DNA of 64,000 bases from Strix aluco (Eukaryota > Chordata > Aves > Strigiformes > Strigidae). Where the stretch lies: NCBI RefSeq assembly GCF_031877795.1, contig NC_133933.1, positions 6,136,632 to 6,200,631 on the forward strand, read 5' to 3'. Below the pieces are notes generated by a model that saw nothing but the letters and a program-made list of their open reading frames with translations, was not told the origin of the DNA and searched no databases. The position numbers and the translations under genes are program-made. This document shows, in pieces, positions 29,601 to 41,600 of the stretch (the stretch's first letter is position 1; each line of letters opens with the position of its first letter).

Positions 29601-32600
29601 CAATAAAGGAGTGCATGTTTTTATTCTTGCTGTAAATACTATTAAGTCTATTTTTAAAATAACTTCCCATTTTGGCTAAGAGGAAGTTACTGAACACTGC
29701 ACATTTCCACACTATAACTACAAAATAAAGCCACAAAGACAGGCGGTAAAGTAGGATTCTTGTATATACTTATTAAAAACTGTTGCTTTTTTTTAAAGGT
29801 AGGCAGAGGCGAAGGCAGTAGAATTGCATTTTAATCTTGATGTATTTAGGGATTTTTCAAAATGCTACAGTAACAAACATAAGAATTCAGTATGACATAA
29901 CTGGAAATAATCACACAGGCAGAAATTATCACAAAATGATGTTGCCATCTATTCACAATACTTCATTCTACCCACAGCTTCATCAAGTGTACAAGATGTT
30001 TCAAGATCAGAGAACAAAGCTTATCTTCTTTTTAAAGGCACACTATCACTGCTATGTAAAACAGCACCAGCCTTCTTGGGATAAGATATAACCTTCAAAT
30101 TTGCATGCAGTAGAGACGAAAGACCAAAGTAAAGTCAAGCAGAACAAAGCAATTACCAAGGTGGAATTCTGCCAGCAGAGAGTTTTCCCTTCTGCCCTTC
30201 ACACAACAATCTATTTGCAACTGAAACTGGATTCTTGATTCCTGAAAAAAAAAATTAGCAAAAAATGGGAACAAAACATTAAAATATTTTTCCACATAGC
30301 ACTGTAGTGTTCATTTTGGCAATGGAAGTCAGCTTCCTTTAATTTCCAAGGCTTTTCCAAGTCATTAAGAGACACCTTATGTTATGTTTCAATCTAATAA
30401 CAACAACTTTATCAGTTCTTCCTTCACGTGTTCTATCAGTCAGTAGTGACAAAGACTTCTAATCAACATCCCCCCCCACTTTTTTTGTTTGTTTGTTTTA
30501 AAAAGAAAGAATTATATTGAAATATTAGGAGTGACCTCCTACCACAGAAATCTCAAATTAAATCTATGGTATTCTACAGGCCAAAGATGTTTTACGAGTA
30601 TTAATTTTTTGAGATGGAAAGAGCTTTCATTTGGATCTATCTGGCCAGAACAGGGATTATAGGATTCAGGCTTAGCTTTCTCTCACTCCCTCATTTCCTC
30701 TTTCCCCACGGTTGGAAGGTTACATTTTGTAACAAACAAGCCTTGAAACACTTAATTTTACTATTTATTTTAGATTTATATCTACATGAGGAAGTTATTA
30801 CCACAGTTTAGAACTATTCTAGGATAAAGAACAAAGCTTGAAATGTTGTCAGAAAAGCTATTCAATAGTAACAGTTAAAGCTGTCAATGTACTTAACACA
30901 AAACTTCAACAATCCCTATTTGGGACTGTATACCTATATTTGTTTTGTACTGAAAGCTAAAACTAGACAAAAAAAAAAAAGCAGAGAAGCACATTAGCTC
31001 AGATTAAATGTCCCATACGCAAATGTATCTAACCTGGTAATAGTAACACACAAAATAAATCCAAATGTAACTGATCACGTGAGAAAAATTATAACGAAAA
31101 CAGCTACAGCATACAGAAATTTTATGTCCCAAGCAAACAGCTTGACAGATGAGCAGCTGCGTCCATTCTCAAGAATATGTGAGAGGCTTCAGTCTGGAGG
31201 CTAGCACCCTGACCAGCTTTCTGACACTATCAAAGAAACTCTGGTCCCTTTTTTTGGTCCCTAATTTGAGCAACTGAACTAAGAGACCAAAATATCAATT
31301 GACCTTATGATTGAATTATATACCACTAAGTTTTTCAAGGAGACAGAGAACAAAACCAAATATAAATCCCAGTTTAAATGCTTGTAATCTTTTTTTATTA
31401 TATCTTTTTATTATAAAGTTATCATTCTAAAAATTCATCTGAACAAACTCACTCCCATTGTGAATACTGTATAATATCATACAATGGTTCTGCATCAAAG
31501 GATTATCAGTGAACTAATATGACAATATGTTACACAAAGCAAATTAACACAAAACAGTATTTCAGGGAGCAGGAACGTCCCCCCCTTTTTTTAAAGGTGG
31601 CAGAATTTATTTAAATGGGGCAGTATCTGCAATGTGTCCTCCCCTCCAAAAAAATAACAAAAGAACAAAATTTATCTTTGCACTTAAGTCACTAGTTAGC
31701 TTTATAATACATAATTAACATACCACTCAGTGCTCCAACTGCTCCAAAATTTAATGACTTTCCATCCATTATACTGGCATCACATTCTATCTCACCCAGA
31801 AGGTTTAGGTTAGACCCCAATCCTGCATTTGTAAAAGGAGAATCCTAAAAATAAGAACAAAACACTATAAGGCCACATCCATAACAGACTAGATCAAAAC
31901 CTCTGTATAACTGATCTGATGACGCTGAGCTTGGGGCAGTGCACTTTCTTATTCTAGTAGTTTAATCTTCCACAACCAAAACAACAGCAATTTGAACAGG
32001 GCATCTCAAATTACTATAACAGATACCTTATACCCTCTCTAGGGTGCGATATATCTCAGGTGTAATAATGCGTTAATATAGAAACCAGTCACCCAACAAT
32101 TTAAGATGATCATTTATATGCAAGCAAAAGCCTTACGACATGAGTGAAAATCTCTCCCTCCCTCCCCCAAAATACACATTTCGTTTGGTCCCTAACCCAT
32201 CAAGTAACACTTAAGTAACGTCTAATAATCATTGCACAGACCCCAGTCTACCTTGGAAATTCTTAAGTATGACAGAGCAGTAAAACAGAACTGTACCTTT
32301 CCTTAACATCCTAAGCCTATGACTGCAGCTCTGCATGCAGAAATAAAGTATCGGCATCAGCAACAAGTCACTTTGTAAAATTTCTATTCAACCATTAGCA
32401 TTACTGCGGTCTGGAAGTTGCTTGAATAAAAACCAAGATATATTTCATAGAAAGTATGAAACAACATTTAATTAATTATAAAACTAACTCGTCTTTTATT
32501 AGCACCTTCTGTAGCTTTTTGCAAACTCAAGGCTCTCAGACAAAAAGCTTTGCATGCTAAAATTAAAATCACCCATTTTTGCTCCCGCATGGACTTTAAA

Positions 32601-35600
32601 AATTCAAAATTTACAAGTAGCACAGTTCAGGAGTCTCACTATCAGCTCAATATAATCCCCTCTTTTTAGATGCAAGCACAAAACAAGTACAGAACAAAGA
32701 AAGATAACAGCCCAGAACTGCCAAACAGTAAAACTTCAGAGAAATGCTACACGCTTTTGGAGTTTCATATCTGTTTTTATTACAACAGCGTAACAACCTG
32801 ATATGAAAAAGAAAAATGGTTGTCTAGGCCACATGTGAACACATCAATGAAATTACATGGTCATACCTTTACAGTACAGTACATGCAATAAAAGCTGAAT
32901 CAGGAAACAAATCTACTGGAAACAGCTCAAAGCTCTGTCTTAAATGTTAATGTTAAATGTTCTTTTTTGTACATACTAATTTGTAATGAATACAAGGAAA
33001 CAAAAGAGAGAGCACACAGAAATGAAATATAAATTTGATGTTAGTAAGTCAGTTAGTTTTTGTTAAGTTTCAAATGAGCAAGTAATGAGTAAATTCAAAA
33101 CCTGTTTTGCAAGATGTTGATTCTAATTTACAGAGATATTTCAAGTGTTCTTAGGGTTTGAGTCACCAAAACACCATCTTCCTGAAGAATCATGAATACA
33201 TAATACACGATTAATATGTAATCATGCAACAGACCACAATCTTTCCATGTTCATTTTATACTACTCATCTTCATCTTCTGCTTTTTCCTTCTGCATCCAA
33301 GAAGTAGTACAAGATTTTATCCCACACGAGAACAGATCTTCAAATTCACTGTGTATATTCATTGTGGTGTTCATTTTGACAGCTATGTCTCACAGCTCAA
33401 ATATATTCAAATAAATAAATTTGAAAAGATTTTAGGATAATGACACATTTGTAGTTTTGTGCACAGGCAATAACTTTCCCTAGAAGGAGGTGAGGGGGGA
33501 GAATACGATTTAAAAAAGGCTACCAAGATGATGGCTTTGAAAAGGTGTAAGACTGCAGAGCAGCTGCTGCCTTAACAGACTTCATTGCTCCCCAGGCTCC
33601 ACAAGCATGAAGAAAACTGAGTCAGTGAAGTTTAGAACAAAAGGGTCAGAGAAGCGATGGGAGGAATCAGAATATGAATGGTGAAAGGTACTTAGAGAAC
33701 AAAGTAAAAACAGGAATGCTTTAGGATGAACAATTCTTACTCCTAGTGCTGTCCAAGTTCCTTGCCCCTGGGTAATCAGAGTGCATAGACCTGAAAGCCC
33801 GGAGACAAATTTCTAATGTTCTCTTCCAAAAAACATTTGCTCAGTGCATTATACTAAAAAGCATTAGCAAAGAGGAAGAATTTCATGCTCTACAGATTTG
33901 TCACTGCCACAAAGCAAAGACAGCTGTTATCTTAAGATTAGATGTCATGGCCAAATAAAGGGAGGAAGAAGGACCCAGCAGAACTGAAGTCCTAGTAACA
34001 CCGTCCAGAATCCTTCTGCAGACAAGAAAAAGCTCTCTACCATCTGATAAACATAATAATCAAAAGAGGGTAGGGAAAAAATACATGATACAGAGTGACA
34101 CTAGTTCACTTTATTTCTAAAAATCTGGATGTGCCTGATGCTTTGGCATAGCACACTCCCTGGCACAACATCAAGGATGCACCGAGACAACTTATTCAGA
34201 GGATCTCAAGACAAAGAGAATGCCACCTGCTTCTCCCTACAGAATATTTATCAGAATACTATAGAATGTTGGATAAATTAGAACTCCACACCAACAAAAT
34301 TGTAGATGCCTCTTCAGTGGCATAACTCTTTCATTTTAGGAGTCAGAAGGAATCTTACCAGTACAATCAGTCACAACACGAATACCTTCTCCAGTAAAAA
34401 GAAATAAAGAGCAAATTCCAAGCACCTGTTCAAAATTTCTGTGGAGCTTTATTTAGCTTTACAATCAGACTGCACTCAATTAAGACGACTGTCTCAGAAT
34501 TGCCAAGAGGAAGATGGTCTACTCTAAACTTCACAGACCTGAAAGGTGATGTGATAACAGCTTCAGACAGTGCAGGAACTGGGTGTGAATGCATGGAATT
34601 TTTGATACCTACCTGAGTGTCTCCGAGATGAGACATAAAGCCTTTGAAATGAGGCAGGGAAAAACCTTTACAAAAAATGGAAACAGAAATTCACACCTAC
34701 TTCTACAAATAGGCAAGGACATGAAATACATCACACAAATACATCTCTTTTTGAAAACACGAGTCTCTGCGAAGTCTGACCAAAAGATTTCAAGACTCTG
34801 ATATACAAATGGAGGAATACAACTTACGAAAATTAAGGTGTATTTTGAAATGAAAATTCAAAACCTTCAAGGAATGCAGAAACATTAAAACAGAAGCACG
34901 CATGCTTTCAAAGGGGGAAGAAAATAAACTGAGCTAACTGAAGCAGTCTCTTCATACCCTCGGACAGAAAAATGCAGTACTGCAAGAACTAGAGGACTAC
35001 CATAGGATGGGGAAGAACCCAGTCAAGGCATGCACCCAAGAATAGGAAGGAAGGGAAAGGAGGAAAGGTTTATAATACATTTATAATATAATTCTTCAGG
35101 AATATACTTCTATTTAAAAAAACAAGCAGAGAACAGCCGTTATATTTCTAAAGAGACGCAAAAAACCCAAGAAAGCAAACCAAGCATGAGCTTTTCATGT
35201 TAACAGCAAGCCCCACCACCATAGAAAAGTAGAAAAGAAGAGGGAAAAGACAAACAAATGGCTACTCAAAGCATTTTAACAAAACATAAGCTTTCAATTA
35301 TGTGAAAAATACTGATCTACCTGGCAATTACTTCACCACTGAAGTGTCTCTTAACTTACAACTTAAACCTGTAGCAAAGGAGACAATACAAAGCTTTAAG
35401 ACGTTAAACAAGAGTTTCATTTTCCCAAGTTACTCATCTCATAAAAACTCTCAAGCTACCAAGGGTATCATTTTTATTTTTAGAATCCTTTTTACTTCAA
35501 GATATATTTATAAATGTTCTGGCAGCAAACACAGGCATGCTGAAGTTTCTAGCTGTGGTCAAAGTTGGAATGACTGAAGAAGTTACTCAACACTATAACA

Positions 35601-38600
35601 CTAATAGTCCTGAATGACATCTAGGCAAAAAATGCTCTGTTTTCAACATGCATTAAAGAACATTCCATCCATCTTTGATACAGTTTTGGCCATGGTTTAT
35701 TTGCAACTTTTAAAAGGGATTCAAAGTCTACGGGCATTTCTTTTTACACACCGTAATTTTAAAATTTATTTTTCTGTGGGGTTTTTGTGACAAGAAGTAA
35801 TGGATGTACAAGGATGAGTCACGTCCTTTTCAGTTACACCAGCTAAAATGTTTTCAAAGAACACTTTTGTCACAGATTACTGTTAGCCGCTCTGCTGCAA
35901 AACATCATAGTATTGCTTTTAACTAGAATTAACAACTTCCAGTTCATTACCCATTAAAAGTTCATCTATGGTGACTGCCTTAATACAACAAGGCCGCTGG
36001 CATTCTGCTTTCATCTTTAAAGAGAAGTCCTTAGGACTAAGATTCAAAAATCTTAATTACTATGAAATTAATAAATAAACAAAAACAAGGAAAAAACAAT
36101 TCATCAAGAAACCAGTTGTTTCACTGCAAAATTTTGCTGACAGCCACACAACCCCACTGCTTGAGTATACCAACAGGTTCAAAATATTCTTTTGCATTGA
36201 TCCACAACAACAACAAAAAGAAGCAAAGTAAATTGAGCATTTTCACTAAAGGAGATTGAAACCCAAAATGTGACATCCGCTTCCCCGCTAATCATATTAA
36301 TTTCCAATTTAAATTCATAAAAAACATTCTACTGAAGTCAGATTAAAGAAAGTGATCTACACTCAGTGTTAATAAACTGAGACTTAACTTAGAAAAAGTT
36401 TGAAATCTTCATCATTCTTTACAACCAAGTTACGTTCTTGTCTCCAGAACCTGAACAGTAGACTTTCTGATGTGCTCTATAGTCAAAGAAAAGCTTGAAA
36501 TTGCACATTGTTCTCCCAGCCAGCCATAAATGCAATCAGCACGTGGTTTTGTTGAAAACTGCAAGTTTTAAGTGGGGTGTGTGGACCTTCACCACCCTAG
36601 AAAAAAGCTGCTCCAATCCCTTTGTGTTTCAAGAGAAACTCAGACTTCATATGGCGGCTGACAGCAAGAGTGCAAAAAGGAATGGTACTGCAATAATGGC
36701 TTTGTAGAAGCATACAGTGTAAATGATGATTCTTATGAAGCACCTTGTCCAGACCCATTTTATTACCAAAAACTGGAAGAGGTAACCCATTCATTTGTTT
36801 CCCTGCAATGACAGAGTTCACAAACTGGAAAACATAACTGCTTTTAATCAACTCATCAAATACAGCTGATGCTTACAAAGACCAGCACAGTTATTTTAAC
36901 AGTATTCTGGGTCAGCTGCTCTTGTTACTTTGGAAAAGAAATCTACCTTCCCTCTAGTTAACTATTAGCATTGTGATCTTAATCACAGAACAACTTGAGA
37001 GTCATACAGTCCAACAAAGAAAGGCTGTTCTTTCTCCATTTAGAGTCTGCAAAAACAAAACAAAAAGCAGACAGCATACCACAAGCAAACTGTCAGCTTG
37101 CTCATAAAAGATCAAGAGCAAGTCTTGGGCCTCAACAAGTCTTTGAAGTGATGCCTCTTGGATTAGCTGAAATTCTGTGTAATAAGAGTTGTGTAATTGA
37201 GCGGAACTGAGGAAAAAAAAAAAATCATCTTTTGTGACACTTCCACAAAAAGATATCTGTGCCTTGCAAAGACTACAGATTTTTTTGAATGCAGCGTTAA
37301 AAGTCCAGGAGAACTGTAACAGTGATTAAATATTTCAGATAACCTCACAGCAATGTGTTCTACAGCAGCCAAAATACCAAAAAGTTACAAACAGTACTCC
37401 GCAATGGAATCTGTTATTACATGTTAGACAAACTTTTGTTGTTCTGTATCTTAATCTGTATTACAGTGACACATGTAAACAAACATTGCTTTCATACAGA
37501 TTTGTGCTATGTATCTGCCAACTCAAAATGCTAAAGTACTTTACAAAAAGGCACTATTTTTTCCTGCATAAACAAAAGGGTAGTGAAAGCTCATTAGAGA
37601 GACAGTCAACATACAAACCGACATTTTTACCCATAAAATTTGGTAATCGATGAGCAAAACTATTCTGTTTGCTTTGTTGACTTGCCACATGCAGTTTCTG
37701 TTTTCCATAGAGCAATAGGAAAAACAGCAGAATAAAAACAGAAGACACAGAAATGTCTGTCTGTCCAGAGATGACAGAGATGTCTGGAGGTGGTGTTCAG
37801 AATGAGATATGAGTAGATACAAACCTTTCAACATTCTGGAAGCTGACAGTCTAACACTTTGGGATTTCTTATACCAGATTTGAAAAACTGCCCCTGCAAA
37901 CCACACCGTCTTCTGTTTTGAGTATACCTTTGATTTCTCCTCAATGTAACTGCATAGCTACGTACTTTAATTTAAAAGAAGCCCAAATCCCAAACCCCAT
38001 ATCCTTTATCTCAGTAACAGAGATGATAACTCACAATTAAGGGATTATATAAATCATTTAATAAACGAAAGCAAATAATTACATTAATGACAGCAGTACA
38101 ACCTGAACAAAATAATATTTAAAGTTAAAACCAGGAAGAAGTTAGAAAGAAAACATTTTGTGCAACAGTACACATAAACATACTACCTGAGACAATTATA
38201 AAACCAGGAAGTGGAATGATGGCAGGCATCACCACAATAGTATCAAGACAGATGAGGAAAAAAAGGTTGCTGATTGAAGTAATTTCATAAAAGGGTTTTA
38301 ATTTAATTTCATCTTAAAGCCATAACTTCTCACAAGATGTCACTTCAGAGTATTTAAATCTACTAAAGTAAAAGAAAAGTCTCTTGGGGATAACAAAAAC
38401 AGATAAAATATTTACCCCAGGCACAGCTGCAAAGAGATATATACCTGTTAATTTAGGCTTCTTAAAATATGTTTTCTTCCGTGTAGCTCAGGAACATGAT
38501 AAAAATCACAACACAAAGTAGATTTTTTTTTTTTTCCCCACTGAGGAGGGAACTGACACACAAACCAATCTGGTGGAGTAACCGCAGCCTCAGTTAGTTT

Positions 38601-41600
38601 ATGGAAGTGCATTATAAATAATTCTATTAGAGAGATACCTTTTGTTTTCACGTAGCTATATTGTAACGTATAAGATAACACATGAAAGCATATTTGAACA
38701 GTTCAGTGGAGACCAAAAAGTACTGTTTAAAGCCAAGAAGCTTGCCAAGTTAAAAGTATGACTGAAGTCTTGGCTCCTAGTCAGCATGTTTAACACATAT
38801 TAAAGTAGGTACTGCCTGCCTTACACTAACCCTATCAAGTATGTTATTTAACACTTTCCCGACATACGTGTAAGCAAATCCACTGCTAATCCTCTCAGAA
38901 TACTACTATAAATTCCAAACCCAGGAAATCATTTTTACAGCACAACACTTACTTTGCCTTCCTTCTTTACTAATAAAGTTGGAGAGGAAGAAGCAATTAC
39001 TCCTTACAGGAGAAGAGGAATACCTGTTTCAATCATTACTGACATGAGGGATTAGTGAACCTGGGACAATAACCAATCTGCCTCATTTACATCCCAGAAG
39101 TTCTTTTAGCTTTACTCTCTTCTACATTATTTCACAGGGATCCTTCACTGAAGTCAGATGCTATAAAAATCTCACCACTCCAAAAAGACACTTTTCCAAA
39201 AACCTCACATACAGCTGCTCATCTCGTTATGATTATCAAGACTTTCTATCTATCTTAATTAACAAGTACCATTTTGAAATAAAAGCATTACTTGTCCTAT
39301 TCTTCTACAATTATTTTGTCATAAAAACCAGAAAAAAGCATTATCTTACACTGAAGACACTTTTCTCTGGACAGACTGTTTCTAGTCTCTTATCCTATCA
39401 GAGATCATACAGGCACAAAGGAAAAAAATGTAAGAATAAAAGCCTTTGGGGACTGCACTAATTTAAGCTCATAGCAAAAGTATGTTGTTGGACAAATGAG
39501 AACTTAAAATTCCTACTTCATTTTCACAGAGTCCTTTAGCTGGATGGAGAGACAAGCAGCGTTAAATTTATGCAATCACTTTTGTAGAATTACCCTGAAG
39601 AACTGAAAAAAGTATTAATAACACAACCCCAGAAAGCATACTCAGAGACAGTTACCTCAACGTAATTACTATGTGAGAGTGTTAATAGAACTACTAAAGA
39701 CTAACTTCAACTAAATTGTTTGGATCACAATTTCAAGAATTGAAACATAATTCAGTGTGAGATATTAATGCAAACAAAATGAATGGGGACTCATCCTAGA
39801 ATTTCTAGTTAATATATGTGACCAGTAGTATGATTTTTTTCCCTAAGAAGCAGAGCCAGTAGAGTCTGCCTGTAGCTCGGTAAGTCAGAAATAAAGTTCC
39901 CTACAAAGTATTCAGTCTTTAATGACTGTATTTATTCTTGAAGGTTAAAGACTATCTGATAAGGCACACCTAAGATGACAACCAAACTGCACCAACTAGA
40001 CAGTTTTTATTCAGTTTGCCTTTTTAGAAAGTCTTTAAATAAATTTACTCCAAAACATAGTGGAAAAGTGAAGTATAAAATTAGCGTAGCACAAAAATGG
40101 AAATCTCAGTAGATTTCCCATTTGAATTAATACCTTCCTACAGAAAAGTCTGGCGATGCATCCAAGAGACTTATTTACTACTAGTCAGAAATTCATACCT
40201 CTAGTTCTATAAGTGCTGCAGTCACTGCATCTGTTGCGAGAGCACCAGCCTGTAGCTTTTCAATTGCCTGTAAAACAGAATTTTTAGTGGATGATTAGGA
40301 AATTCTAACACTCTGTGGCTAAGCCCTACATATTCCTAGTCCTGTACAAAACAAAATCTTCACCAAATTAGTCTAAAGTGTAAGAGAACATAAAAACAAG
40401 AGGCACTGGAAATAGTATGCACCATGCAAGGGCAGATCTGAAGGCATGATTTTACTACTCTGACATTGCGACACTGCATTTAATAGCAGATTCCTGAACA
40501 GTCAAATTTATAGCAAAATAAATTCTTATACCCAGTGTCCTCAAACAATGTTTCAGTCAAGAAGTTTCTAATTTTCCTTCCAAGACTCAACAAAAATCCC
40601 TAGTACCATATATGGCAATTGTCATGAAATTGAACAGAATCTACAAGCCAGCTCATCTAAAGGCCAACACACAAAAACAAATCAAATAAGACAATGTTAT
40701 CTTCAAATTATATATACACACAAAAATGAACTTCTAAAGCCTAATATTATTTCTTAGATCCATACTGGACAAGACTTTACAGCCAAGTTTTCTCAGGGAA
40801 CCCCAGAAAACAACTATGGCTACATCTTCAGTTGCGAGACAAACCTGTGACTGTTTGTTCTTTATACAAGTTATTTATGTTAGCTTAAGGAACCAAATGG
40901 AATCTCAACTTAAGACTTAAATTCAACAGCAAACAACCGTTTTTCACACATAATTAGCTGGAAAATGAATATCATCAGGGTTAATACACAGCTTTAATGA
41001 AGCTAGTGTTAAGTTTGGATGATTTTTGAGACTTCTCATTACGAAATTAGATTGTTATTAGGATTGAGCAACAGAACTGCAAGATGAAGTGATAACTATC
41101 AGAGGCCAACTCCAAGACTCTTCTAAAAAGCCTGCCAAGCTCCCCAGCTCCTTCTCCCTGGAGAAAGCAAAAGGCATTAGAAATTTTGGAGACAGGTCTT
41201 CCAGCTTCTCATTCAACACTTACTAGACGGGACTTGCTAGTTCCAAAGCTACGTTCTTCGGGGAGATTAAAAAAAAAAAAAAAGAAATTAATTTCAATGG
41301 AAATTAAAGTCTTGCCATTTCTCTCTTCCCAGCTTTGGGAAGAGGGTTTGGATTTTTTGTTTTGTTTTTCCTGTTTCTACCTCCCCTCCTACCAAGAAGT
41401 TAAGATCTATCAAGAAGAAAAGAATTCTAGAAATTCCTGCATTCACGGAGCAATCCGGATGCTAGAGTTTAAATCAATTCCAAAAAGAGTGGACATCATT
41501 GAAAGAAAAATCTAAATGCCATATTTAGCTCCAGAAATCCCAGAGCCTCAGGAACAGTGTAGAAAGCTGTAGGAATACTCCGTGTAGATACCACTGTGAG

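Larger units (their letters stand above)
23974..30156 (-). other. TASP1: TASP1 intron 6
   Basis: A 6.2-kb intron with two A-rich simple repeats (25941, 26488). Nothing else stands out. Confidence 0.9.

Noticed and set aside
36981..37016. Possible CR1 relic (aatcacagaa... catacagtccaac)
   Set aside because: Only two short words match the CR1 3' end and the middle does not; too weak to call.
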